In this document: positions 32,362-39,920 of the stretch, in pieces
How positions within the stretch are numbered: position 1 is the stretch's first letter
Layout of the letters: each line of letters opens with the position of its first letter
Assembly: GCF_014204525.1 (NCBI RefSeq)
Contig: NZ_JACHLP010000003.1
Span: forward strand, 62,001 to 126,000
Source of the DNA: Roseateles oligotrophus
GTDB taxonomy: Bacteria > Pseudomonadota > Gammaproteobacteria > Burkholderiales > Burkholderiaceae_C
Reading direction: 5' to 3'
DNA: 64,000 nt
Notes under the pieces: model-generated
Databases searched by the model: none
What the model was told of the DNA's origin: nothing
The model's input: only the letters and a program-made list of their open reading frames with translations
Position numbers and translations under genes: made by a program

Positions 32362-32385
32362 GTGGACTACCCCGTGAATATGTAC
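32362..32385 (-). repeat. IS66 right terminal inverted repeat
   Basis: 24-bp right end, reading GTACATATTCACGGGG on the complement. Confidence 0.8.
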
Positions 32386-32394
32386 ACGCCACTC
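32386..32394. repeat. Target-site duplication, right copy
   Basis: ACGCCACTC, identical to 30678-30686, immediately outside the right inverted repeat. Confidence 0.75.
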
Positions 32395-32454
32395 AGCCTG
32401 AGTTTGGCTGGCCCGCTTGACGGAATGAAGGCAGGAACGCCTACGGCGCCAGCC

Positions 32455-32892
32455 TCAAGCTGCGGCAGCCGTCGACGCTTGCCGCTGCTCCGCATAGGCC
32501 TTCAGCGAGCGCATGGTGTGGGGCAGGCCCTCGCGCACCTGCTTGGCGACACCCGGGCCGAAGAGAAAGGCGAGCGCGCCGCTGAACTGCAGGCGGTGGA
32601 CGACTTCCGAGCCGCCAGGCACTGCGGCAACGGTGTGCTCGAAGTGCATCCTGAACAGCGGGATATGGCCCTCCACGGTGAAGGAGCGGCCCTCGCTGCG
32701 CTCGGTGATGAGCATCGGCACGCCCATGCCTTTGCGCGGAGTGATACGCCCTTTTGACCCGACGGCGAACGGCCCCTCAAGCGAGGCCTGCTTTGTGTCC
32801 GGGTCCCAGAGATGCCAGCGGTCGACCTCGCTCCAGATCTGCTCAATGAGCGAGGGCGGAACTGCAATGCGGATACGTTCTTCGATAAGCAT
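32455..32892 (-). CDS. SRPBCC (START-like) domain protein
   Basis: A 145-residue polyketide-cyclase/START-type protein: MLIEERIRIAVPPSLIEQIW opens the first strand and helix, WHLWDPDTKQASLEGPF is the typical W-x-x-W-D-P-type block, and the C-terminal helix runs through AKQVREGLPHTMRSLKAYAE. These small helix-grip proteins bind hydrophobic ligands; which one is not evident. It lies alone between the IS66 element and the toxin-antitoxin locus. Confidence 0.82.
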   Translation of the reverse strand: MLIEERIRIAVPPSLIEQIWSEVDRWHLWDPDTKQASLEGPFAVGSKGRITPRKGMGVPMLITERSEGRSFTVEGHIPLFRMHFEHTVAAVPGGSEVVHRLQFSGALAFLFGPGVAKQVREGLPHTMRSLKAYAEQRQASTAAAA

Positions 32893-32997
32893 GGAAGTAA
32901 AGCCGTCGCACCGCCGCGCTGCCGAGGCCGCCGCAAGGTTCCAACAAGCCCTGTTTGGTTGATCGACGGAGGGTGCTTGGGCGCCCTGACGCCCGGC

Positions 32998-33060
32998 TTA
33001 CTTTTTCTCCGCCTGCTGCGCCGCCGTTCCCTTGGCTGCACAGGCTTCTCGCGGGCACCC
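32998..33060 (-). pseudogene. Fragment of the 3' end of a rep helicase gene
   Basis: The minus strand reads REACAAKGTAAQQAEKK and stop. This matches the end of the intact Rep protein (RETFAAKGALSSAAQQAERK and stop, at 33644-33705). Twenty consecutive bases, CTCCGCCTGCTGCGCCGCCG, are identical (33007-33026 and 33653-33672); the rest is diverged and nine bases shorter. The toxin-antitoxin pair lies exactly between the two copies. Confidence 0.7.
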
Positions 33061-33071
33061 GGAACCCATGC

Positions 33072-33365
33072 CTATTGGCGGCCTGCGCCGTACTCAGGAT
33101 CTCGGTTCTGATGCCGCACAACAAGGATGCGAATCTCTCCGCCTTCCGCCTTGTAGAGGATGGAGTAGGGGAAATCGGTCAGCGGATGAGCCTGCCGCCC
33201 CTCGTTCGTGGGCGTTCCCAAACCTGGGTACTGCTCCAACAACTTCACAACGCGTTCAAACTCAGCCAGAAAGCGCCGTGCCAGCCCGGCGCCCGCCTCC
33301 GTCTTGTAGAAGCGAAGGGCTTGTGCAAGATCCTCCGCAGCGAGGCGGTGGATTGTCCGGCTCAC
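33072..33365 (-). CDS. RelE/ParE-superfamily toxin
   Basis: A 97-residue small protein with the ParE-type pattern: HRLAAEDLAQALRFYKTEAG (first helix), ARRFLAEFERVVKLLEQYPGLGTP, and the C-terminal strands FPYSILYKAEGGEIRILVVRHQNRDPEY. The FPYSILY and LVVRHQNRDP segments are family hallmarks. ParE-like members block DNA gyrase; RelE-like members cut mRNA, and the sequence is closer to the ParE branch. Its start overlaps the antitoxin stop by 4 bp, the usual antitoxin-first order. Confidence 0.9.
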   Translation of the reverse strand: MSRTIHRLAAEDLAQALRFYKTEAGAGLARRFLAEFERVVKLLEQYPGLGTPTNEGRQAHPLTDFPYSILYKAEGGEIRILVVRHQNRDPEYGAGRQ

Positions 33366-33586
33366 GGCACTTCCGCGCGTAGCCCCGCCAGCACCTCATC
33401 GAGTGCGAGCAGCACCGACGGATCTTGCCTCGCCTCAGCATCCCTGCCTGCAGCCACTGCATCCCAAGCGGCGTCGCGTGCCGCCTCTGCATCCAGGCTG
33501 GCGACCACGCGATCCAGCACACGAATACGGTCCGCCTTCGGCAGTTGCAGAAGTTGGGCTTCAAGGACTTCGATTGGGGTTCCCAT
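33362..33586 (-). CDS. Addiction-module antitoxin
   Basis: A 74-residue protein of the addiction-module-component type: PIEVLEAQLLQLPKADRIRV followed by LDRVVASLDAE, then an acidic and Ala-rich tail that would wrap the toxin. It lacks an obvious separate DNA-binding domain. It is translationally coupled to the ParE-type toxin gene through a 4-bp overlap and lies 57 bp from the end of rep on the same strand. Confidence 0.88.
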   Translation of the reverse strand: MGTPIEVLEAQLLQLPKADRIRVLDRVVASLDAEAARDAAWDAVAAGRDAEARQDPSVLLALDEVLAGLRAEVP

Positions 33587-33643
33587 ACCTGCACTCCATC
33601 ATCAGACGCAGTAGCTTGCCACAACTTCCCCCAGCCAACCCAG

Positions 33644-35707
33644 CTACTTCCGCTCCGCCTGCTGCGCCGCCGAGCTCAAAGCGCCCTTGGCCGCAAAGGT
33701 CTCCCGCAATCGCTTGAGCTTTTCGCGCGGGTCTTCCTTGCTGTCGCCCTCGTTCAAGCGCATCTCGGTGATGAAGCGGCTGGGCACGCCCATCACCAGC
33801 TCGCGGCTCTTTTTGCGGCGGCGCAGGGTGCTCACGGCTAATGTGGTACGTGCACGGGTGATGCCCACATACATCAGGCGGCGCTCTTCCTCCAGGCGCT
33901 GGGCGGTCATCTCTTCGTCGTCGGCCTTGAAGGGCAAGAGCCCTTCGTTGACGCTGGCCAGGAAGACATGGGGCCACTCCAGGCCTTTGGAGGCATGCAA
34001 GGTAGTCAGCGTGACCTGGTCCTGCTCGTCGCCGCGCTCGGCCATGGAGAGGATGACGCTGATGGTTTGCGCCACCTGCAGCACGGTCTGCTTCTCGCTC
34101 TCGAAGGTGGCGCCGCCGTCCTGGCTCAGCTCGCCGCCGCAGCGCTTGGCCACCCAGTCGACGAAGTCCAGCACATTGTTCCAGCGCGCGGCGGCAACCT
34201 TCTCGTTCTCTTCGTTGTCGTAGAGGTGCTGCTCGTAGGCGATGTCTTTGAGCCATTCCAACATCATGGCCTTGGCTTCCTTGGCGCCGCTGGTGTGCTT
34301 GGCCTTGAACTCCAGATCGGTGATGAAGCGGCCGAACTCGTGCAGCGAGCCCAGGGCGCGGGTGCTCATATGCGCGGCCAGGCTTTCGGCGAACAGGGAC
34401 TCGAACATGCTGCACTTCCAGCGGCCGGCGAACTGGCTCAAGCTGCCCAGCGTTTGATGGCCGATGCCGCGCTTCGGGGTCGTGATGGCGCGCAGAAAGG
34501 CCGGGTCATCGTCCTGATTGACCAGCAAGCGCAGCCAGGCGCAGAGGTCCTTGATCTCGCTCTTGTCGAAAAAGCTCTGGCCGCCGCTGACCTTGTAGGG
34601 GATCTCGGCCCGGCGCAAGGCCTGCTCGAAGATGCGCGCCTGGTGGTTGGCGCGGTAGAGGATGGCGAACTGCTTGAACTCGCGGGCCTTGCCCTCGGCC
34701 ATCAAGGCCTGGATGCGGCTGACGGCGCGCTCGGCCTCGTGCTCCTCGCCGTCGGCCTCGATCAGCTGCACCGGATCGCCGTCGCCGAAATCGCTCCAGA
34801 GCTTTTTCTGGAACAGCTTGGGGTTGATGGCGATGACGTTGTTGGCGGCGCGCAAGATGGCACCGGTGGAGCGGTAGTTCTGCTCCAGCGGGATCACCTT
34901 CAGATTGGGGTAGTCCAGCGGCAGGCGCTTCAGGTTCTCGATCGTGGCGCCGCGCCAGCCGTAGATGCTTTGGTCGTCGTCGCCCACGGCCGTGAACATG
35001 CCGCGCTTGCCCACCAGCTGCTTGAGCAGGTCGTACTGCACGGCATTGGTGTCCTGGTACTCGTCCACCAGCACATAACGCAATTGGTCCTGCCACCGGC
35101 CGCGCGCCTCGGCGTCTTCGGTCAAGAGGCGCAGGGGCAGGCTGATCAGGTCGTCGAAGTCCACCGCCTGATAGGCGGCCAAGCGGTCCTGGTAACGCTC
35201 CATCACCAGGGCGGCGGAGCGTTCGTGATCGTCCTTGGCGGCCAGCAAGGCTTGCTTGGCCGTCAGGCCCTGGTTCTTCCACAGCGAGATGGTCCATTGC
35301 CAGGAGCGGGCTTGGTTGGCGTCCACCGTACCGCCGGCATCGCGCAGCAGGCCCAAGACATCGTCGCTGTCGAGAATGGAGAACTGCTCCTTCAGCCCCA
35401 CCCGCGTGCCCTCCTGGCGCAGGATGCGCACGCCCAAGGAATGGAAGGTGGAGATGACCAGATCCTTGGCCGCGCGCGCGCCGATCAGATGCTTGGCGCG
35501 CTCGCGCATCTCCTGCGAGGCCTTGTTGGTGAAGGTGATGGCCGCGATCTGCTTGGAGGCGTAGCCAGCCTGCAGCAGGCGGGCGATCTTCTGGGTGATG
35601 ACCCGCGTCTTGCCCGAGCCCGCGCCGGCAATCACCAGGCAGGGCCCGTTCAGATGGTGCACGGCCTCCATTTGGGCGGGGTTCAGGGTATTCACGGCTT
35701 CGGACAT
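33644..35707 (-). CDS. rep: ATP-dependent DNA helicase Rep
   Basis: A 687-residue superfamily 1A 3'-5' helicase, close in length to E. coli Rep (673). Helicase motifs are in order: I (AGAGSGKT, near residue 30), Ia (ITFTNKASQEM), II (LVDEYQDTN), III (VGDDDQSIYGWRGA), IV (LEQNYRST), V (VTLTTLHASKGLEW) and VI (EEERRLMYVGITRA). Rep clears protein roadblocks ahead of the replication fork. The C-terminal end RETFAAKGALSSAAQQAERK has a diverged duplicate 640 bp downstream, beyond the toxin-antitoxin genes. The gene follows the polysaccharide pair on the same strand after 63 bp, but a functional link is unlikely. Confidence 0.96.
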   Translation of the reverse strand: MSEAVNTLNPAQMEAVHHLNGPCLVIAGAGSGKTRVITQKIARLLQAGYASKQIAAITFTNKASQEMRERAKHLIGARAAKDLVISTFHSLGVRILRQEGTRVGLKEQFSILDSDDVLGLLRDAGGTVDANQARSWQWTISLWKNQGLTAKQALLAAKDDHERSAALVMERYQDRLAAYQAVDFDDLISLPLRLLTEDAEARGRWQDQLRYVLVDEYQDTNAVQYDLLKQLVGKRGMFTAVGDDDQSIYGWRGATIENLKRLPLDYPNLKVIPLEQNYRSTGAILRAANNVIAINPKLFQKKLWSDFGDGDPVQLIEADGEEHEAERAVSRIQALMAEGKAREFKQFAILYRANHQARIFEQALRRAEIPYKVSGGQSFFDKSEIKDLCAWLRLLVNQDDDPAFLRAITTPKRGIGHQTLGSLSQFAGRWKCSMFESLFAESLAAHMSTRALGSLHEFGRFITDLEFKAKHTSGAKEAKAMMLEWLKDIAYEQHLYDNEENEKVAAARWNNVLDFVDWVAKRCGGELSQDGGATFESEKQTVLQVAQTISVILSMAERGDEQDQVTLTTLHASKGLEWPHVFLASVNEGLLPFKADDEEMTAQRLEEERRLMYVGITRARTTLAVSTLRRRKKSRELVMGVPSRFITEMRLNEGDSKEDPREKLKRLRETFAAKGALSSAAQQAERK

Positions 35708-35770
35708 GGCGTCGGATCAGGCAGGCAAGAGCGGCTGGGGAAAGAAAGAAGGAAGGAAGAACGGGACCGC

Positions 35771-37207
35771 TCAATTGTCGGTGCAAGCCGCCATCGCTTC
35801 CTGGGCGCCCGGGTAAGTGCCCGAGGGGCGCTTGCGGCCGCAGAAGTCCAGCGGCACGGCGGGCAGCGAGGGGATGCGCTCCGGCGCCACCCGCCAGTCC
35901 ATGCGGAAGTTGTCGGCCGAGCCGAACACCTCGGCCGCCTTCATGGGCTGCTCCATCTCGGCCCTGGCCTTGCCGTCGTTCTTGATCAGCAGCTTGCCCT
36001 CGTAGAGATTGCCGTAGAGCTGGGCCTGGCTGCCCTCGCCGCGCAAACCCATGCCGGCCGTGTTGACCAAGGTGTTGTGGGCCAGCAGGATGTGGCGGGC
36101 GTGGTTCACATCCAGGCCCACATCATTGCAATGGGCGACGATATTGTTGGCGGCCAGGCCGGCGCTGTGCTCGTAGCGCTCGCAGCCCTTGTCCCGGCAG
36201 AAGCCCGGGTCGCTGCCCCCGCCGCCGAAGGAGATGCCCACCCGCACGCCGGGCCGCGAGATCTCGTTGGGCGAGCAGACCACCAGATTGCGCTCGATCT
36301 TGGCGCCCTCGCCGCCGCCCTTGACGAAGATGCCGTAGGACACTTTGTCGCCCTCGCCCTTGACGAAGTTGCGCACCAGGTTGTCGCTGATGCGCCAGAA
36401 ATTGGCGCCCACCAGGTCCACCGGCGTGACCGAGCGGGCGGTCTGGCGCGGGTGCTCATTGCTCAGCGTGTTGCGGCTGATCAGGCCGTGGTCGGGCCAG
36501 CGGCCGTCGACCCCGTTGATCTTGAGATGGGCGTTGAAGTTCTCCAGCCAGCTATTGCGCAGCTCGAAGAAATCGGCCCCGGCCACGATGTGGAAGGCGT
36601 GCTCGCAATCGCGGTCGCTGGCGCAGACGCCGCGCACCCGCAGGTCCTCGAACACCCAGTAGGGCTGGTCGACCAGAAAGCCCTCGGCGGTGTTCATCTC
36701 GATCTGCGTCGCCTTCGGCTGGGCGGCGCGCACGCGGATGGGCGCCAGGCCCGAGCCCGGCCCGCCCAGCTTGAGGCCTTGCTCAAAGCGGTAGCGGCCC
36801 GGCGCCAGCTCGATCACATCGCCGGCCCGGGCCTGCAGCAAGGCCTGGCGCAGCTCGGCCGCGGTCTTGACCGGCAGGGTGGCGGGCGGGCGTTCGTCCG
36901 GCAAGCCCGGCGTGGCCTCGACCCAGCGATGGCCCTTGCCCAGATTCGGCAAGGGGATGCTGCCGGTGGGCCGCTCCACCCGGCGCTGGGCCAGCAGCAG
37001 CAGGGGGCGCAAGAGGGCATGCAATTCCTCGTGCTCCAGCAGGGCTGCGTCGGCATAACGGATCAGCTCCTGCGGGCTGCGCCGGTCCAGCTCGGCCAGG
37101 GCGCGGCTGGGCGTGGTGTGCAGCACCGCCAGCGCGCCCCACAGCAGCAGGCCGGCCAGCAGGAGCAGGCCCAGCAAGGGGTAGAGCAGCCAGGTCTTCA
37201 ATCTCAT
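35771..37207 (-). CDS. Secreted right-handed beta-helix protein (polysaccharide-lyase-like)
   Basis: A 478-residue protein with one N-terminal membrane or signal segment (LLYPLLGLLLLAGLLLWGAL), a helical region, then a beta-helix from about residue 115 (VKTAAELRQALLQARAGDVI, ELAPGRYRFEQGLKLGGPGS). Repeated Asn-rich turns (SRNTLSNEH, RISDNLVRNF, IERNLVVCS, ANNIVAHCNDV, LAHNTLVNT) are typical of parallel beta-helix lyases or epimerases such as chondroitinase-B and alginate families. The upstream gene encodes an O-antigen-ligase-like protein only 2 bp away, so it may trim, modify or export the same polysaccharide. Confidence 0.85.
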   Translation of the reverse strand: MRLKTWLLYPLLGLLLLAGLLLWGALAVLHTTPSRALAELDRRSPQELIRYADAALLEHEELHALLRPLLLLAQRRVERPTGSIPLPNLGKGHRWVEATPGLPDERPPATLPVKTAAELRQALLQARAGDVIELAPGRYRFEQGLKLGGPGSGLAPIRVRAAQPKATQIEMNTAEGFLVDQPYWVFEDLRVRGVCASDRDCEHAFHIVAGADFFELRNSWLENFNAHLKINGVDGRWPDHGLISRNTLSNEHPRQTARSVTPVDLVGANFWRISDNLVRNFVKGEGDKVSYGIFVKGGGEGAKIERNLVVCSPNEISRPGVRVGISFGGGGSDPGFCRDKGCERYEHSAGLAANNIVAHCNDVGLDVNHARHILLAHNTLVNTAGMGLRGEGSQAQLYGNLYEGKLLIKNDGKARAEMEQPMKAAEVFGSADNFRMDWRVAPERIPSLPAVPLDFCGRKRPSGTYPGAQEAMAACTDN

Positions 37208-37209
37208 CG

Positions 37210-39714
37210 TCAGGCTTCTTTGGACTGGGGGGAGCTTGCTTCACGCTCGGGCCCGGCCTGCAGGCACAGGGCAAACAGCAGCAAGGTATAGAACATCAGG
37301 CCGACCCGTGGCGCGTCCAGCAAGCTATCGGCCGCGCCCACCACCAGCAGGCCCAGCAGGGCGGCGGCCAGGGCCGGGGCCAAGGGGTGTTGGCGCCCGG
37401 CCCCCAAGCTCAGGTTCCACAGCGCCAGCGTCAGCGCAATGCCGAACAAGCCCAGGCCCAACCAGCCCTGCTCGAACAGCAGGTGTACGGCCAGGTTCTT
37501 GGCATGCCAGGCCATGTGGAAGCGGTCGCTGGAGAAGAACCAATGCGCCATCTGCTGGCTGAAGTCGCCATTGGCGAGCAGGGAGCGGCCCTGGCCGTCG
37601 CGAAGGCCCAGCTCGGCAATGTCCAGCTGGCCCAGGGGCGTGGCCACGGCCAGGGCGAAAGCGACCATGCGCGGGGCATAGGCCGGCCCGCTCTTCAGCG
37701 GCGCATTGCCCAGCTCCAGCTGCAGGGGCTGCCAGTCCGCGCCGGCCGGTATTTCGCGCTGCTGCACCAGGCAGTTGTCGGGGTAGATCAGATGGCGCTC
37801 GCATAACTCGATATGCAGCTGCAGCGTCTGGCTCGTGCGCAGGCGCAGCTGCAGGCTGACCGCGCCCTGCGGCATGTCCACCCGCTGCCAGATGCGGAAC
37901 ATCTCACCGCTGCCCAGCATGTGCTGGCCGGCGCTGAGGCGCAGATAGTTGCGGCCCTCCTCCTGGCGCAGCCGGTAGTCGCCGACATGCGAATCATTCA
38001 GGCCGCTGAAGTATTGCTGGGCCAGAAAGCGCCCCGCCCCCTTGCCCAGCAACTGATCTTCGGCGCTGCCGAGCAGGCCCAGGCTCTGGCGCCAGTGCTG
38101 CATGCGGAACTGGGAATCAGCCTGGCTATTGCCGACCCGGTGCAGCAGATAGTTGCCGCCGTCCAGCGCCGCCACGCCGGCCGCGCCTATCAGCAAGGCG
38201 GTCAGGGTGAGGCCACGGCGGCGCCAGCTATTGCGGTCTTGCGAGGTCCAAGGCCAAAGCGAGGGCCTTTGCAACATCACCAAAAAAAGCAAGGCCAGGG
38301 TCAGCACCGCCACGCCCGCCATGGCCCCGGCCACCCACCCGCCCCAGTACCCCGCCACCACCACCACACAGCCCAGCAAGCACATCCAGGCCCCAAGCAC
38401 CAAGGTGGCGCCCAAGGTGTCCAAGAAAGGCGGCCGCTGACTGTGCCAAACCAGCAGAGCCAGATTCAGCAGCAAGACCAGTGCATACAAAACATAGGCC
38501 GACTTCGGCACGACCTGGGCCAAGAAGGCGCCCAAGCCAAGCAACAAGCCCGCAGCCGCCAGCGCCAGCAGCCAAATCATGCGTCGCTGCGCAGGCAGCT
38601 GCTGCCACAAAGCGGGCGGAAGACCCAAAGAGAGCAAGGCCGCACCCATCAAAGCGGCCAAGCCCCGATAGCCCCCGCCCACAAACACCAGCACCGCCGC
38701 GCCCAAGAAGCCCAGACCCCACAAGGCCAGACCTAGGCGCTGCTCGGACGCCAGGGGCGCCGAGACTTGGCTGTGACCCGGCATCCGCGCCTGCCTGGCC
38801 CGCAGGCCCAGCAGCAGGGCAAAGCTCAGCGGCAAGGCCAGGTAGACGATGCGCGAGAAGGTGCTCATGGCCACATAGGCCGCCATGAGCCCCAAGCCCA
38901 TCAGCGCCAGGAACTGCCAGGCCCGGCGTGCGCGCAGCAGGGCCAGCAAGGCGAAAGGCGCCGTCATCGCCAGGCTGGCGTCCAGCGCGGCGCCGCCCAC
39001 ATGCATCTCCCAGAACAAGGCCGTCGTGCGGTAGTCGCTGGAGAAGTTCAGCAGGCCCGGGAAGGCCAGGCGCTCCCACAAGGCCGCCAGGCCGATGCCC
39101 AGCAGCGCCAGCACCATGCCCCATTGCAGGCTTTGGCTGAGGCGCCGCGGCTCGCGTGCCGCCGCCTCCAGCCACAGCGGCAAGAGCAGCAAGGCCAGGA
39201 AAAAGCTCTTCAGCACGCGCCAGCTATTCATCGGCTCCTGATAGCCCTGGAACCAGCCAAAGGCAAAGCCGCCCGCATCGGCAAAGCCGCGCTGCAAGGC
39301 CAGCAGCATGGCGCCGGCCCAGAGCAGGAGCAGCAGGCCCAGGCCCGGCGTCAGCAGGAGGCCACGGCGGCTGACGGCCAGGTGTTTGCGCCGGCTCAGC
39401 GGATGCAGGCCCCAGGCCAGATAGCCGCCCGCCGCCACGGCCAGGGCGAGCAGATCCATTTCCTCGAAGCTGATCCAGCCGCTCCAGGGCGCCAGGCCCA
39501 GCAGGGGCAAAAAGCCCAGCAAGATCAGCGGTGCTTGCAGCCAGAAGCGCGCCGCCAGGGCGGCCAGGGCCAGCCAGGCCAGCACGGCGCCCCAGCTCGA
39601 CAAGGGATGGTGGGCCGCCAGGCCCAGGCCGGCAGCGGCACAGCACAGGGCCAGCAGCCCCGGCACGAGGGCAAAACGCCGGCGGGCCGCCTGGGTCTGG
39701 GCTGGGCTATTCAT
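37210..39714 (-). CDS. O-antigen ligase/polymerase-like membrane protein with large periplasmic insertion
   Basis: An 834-residue protein with more than ten hydrophobic helices over residues 15-520 and two to three more at the C-terminus. The layout fits Wzy/WaaL-type proteins: a large periplasmic loop before the last helices and the segment AWHAKNLAVHLLFEQGWLGLG, which resembles the conserved HN-x-LE-x-G end of that loop. The loop here is expanded by about 170 residues that look like a carbohydrate-binding beta-sandwich (FRIWQRVDMPQGAVSLQLRL, LANGDFSQQMAHWFF). The ATG at 39714 is preferred over one nine codons upstream. It forms a two-gene unit with the beta-helix gene. A (GGCA)6 tract lies 108 bp upstream. 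Confidence 0.82.
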   Translation of the reverse strand: MNSPAQTQAARRRFALVPGLLALCCAAAGLGLAAHHPLSSWGAVLAWLALAALAARFWLQAPLILLGFLPLLGLAPWSGWISFEEMDLLALAVAAGGYLAWGLHPLSRRKHLAVSRRGLLLTPGLGLLLLLWAGAMLLALQRGFADAGGFAFGWFQGYQEPMNSWRVLKSFFLALLLLPLWLEAAAREPRRLSQSLQWGMVLALLGIGLAALWERLAFPGLLNFSSDYRTTALFWEMHVGGAALDASLAMTAPFALLALLRARRAWQFLALMGLGLMAAYVAMSTFSRIVYLALPLSFALLLGLRARQARMPGHSQVSAPLASEQRLGLALWGLGFLGAAVLVFVGGGYRGLAALMGAALLSLGLPPALWQQLPAQRRMIWLLALAAAGLLLGLGAFLAQVVPKSAYVLYALVLLLNLALLVWHSQRPPFLDTLGATLVLGAWMCLLGCVVVVAGYWGGWVAGAMAGVAVLTLALLFLVMLQRPSLWPWTSQDRNSWRRRGLTLTALLIGAAGVAALDGGNYLLHRVGNSQADSQFRMQHWRQSLGLLGSAEDQLLGKGAGRFLAQQYFSGLNDSHVGDYRLRQEEGRNYLRLSAGQHMLGSGEMFRIWQRVDMPQGAVSLQLRLRTSQTLQLHIELCERHLIYPDNCLVQQREIPAGADWQPLQLELGNAPLKSGPAYAPRMVAFALAVATPLGQLDIAELGLRDGQGRSLLANGDFSQQMAHWFFSSDRFHMAWHAKNLAVHLLFEQGWLGLGLFGIALTLALWNLSLGAGRQHPLAPALAAALLGLLVVGAADSLLDAPRVGLMFYTLLLFALCLQAGPEREASSPQSKEA

Positions 39715-39790
39715 GGCTGGGCGTCGTTCAAGAATCGTCATGCTGGCGAGGCATCATAGCCAGCGCACAAGACCGGGCCGCGGGGAAAAC

Positions 39791-39845
39791 CCGGCCGGTT
39801 TTCGGCCGGACGGGATGGGCGGGCAGGCAGGCAGGCAGGCAGGCA
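39791..39845. repeat. (GGCA)6 tetranucleotide tract next to a hairpin
   Basis: Six perfect GGCA units at 39822-39845 follow a perfect stem-loop CCGGCCG-GTTTT-CGGCCGG at 39791-39809. Both lie in the gap between the pseudokinase gene and the start of the O-antigen-ligase-like gene, upstream of the latter on its strand. Tetranucleotide tracts can vary in length by slipped-strand mispairing. Confidence 0.75.
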
Positions 39846-39920
39846 AACGCTCAGCCATGCCGCTTGTATCGCGGCCTGGCCTTCGCCAGCCACAAGCCCC
39901 TTCCGGGCCTGTGCGCGGGC

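Larger units (their letters stand above)
30687..32385 (+). mobile_element. Intact one-gene IS66-type insertion sequence
   Basis: A 1699-bp element bounded by 24-bp terminal inverted repeats that match at 21 of 24 positions. The left end reads GTACGTATTCACGGGGTCGT (30687 onward); the complement of the right end reads GTACATATTCACGGGGTAGT. Both ends are flanked by the direct repeat ACGCCACTC. It carries only a tnpC-type transposase, without tnpA and tnpB, as in simplified IS66 relatives. It is GC-rich, unlike the AT-rich island it borders. Confidence 0.85.

Noticed and set aside
35741-35762. GAAA/GGAA-rich tract before rep
   Set aside because: Imperfect and short; probably part of the rep leader including its ribosome site.
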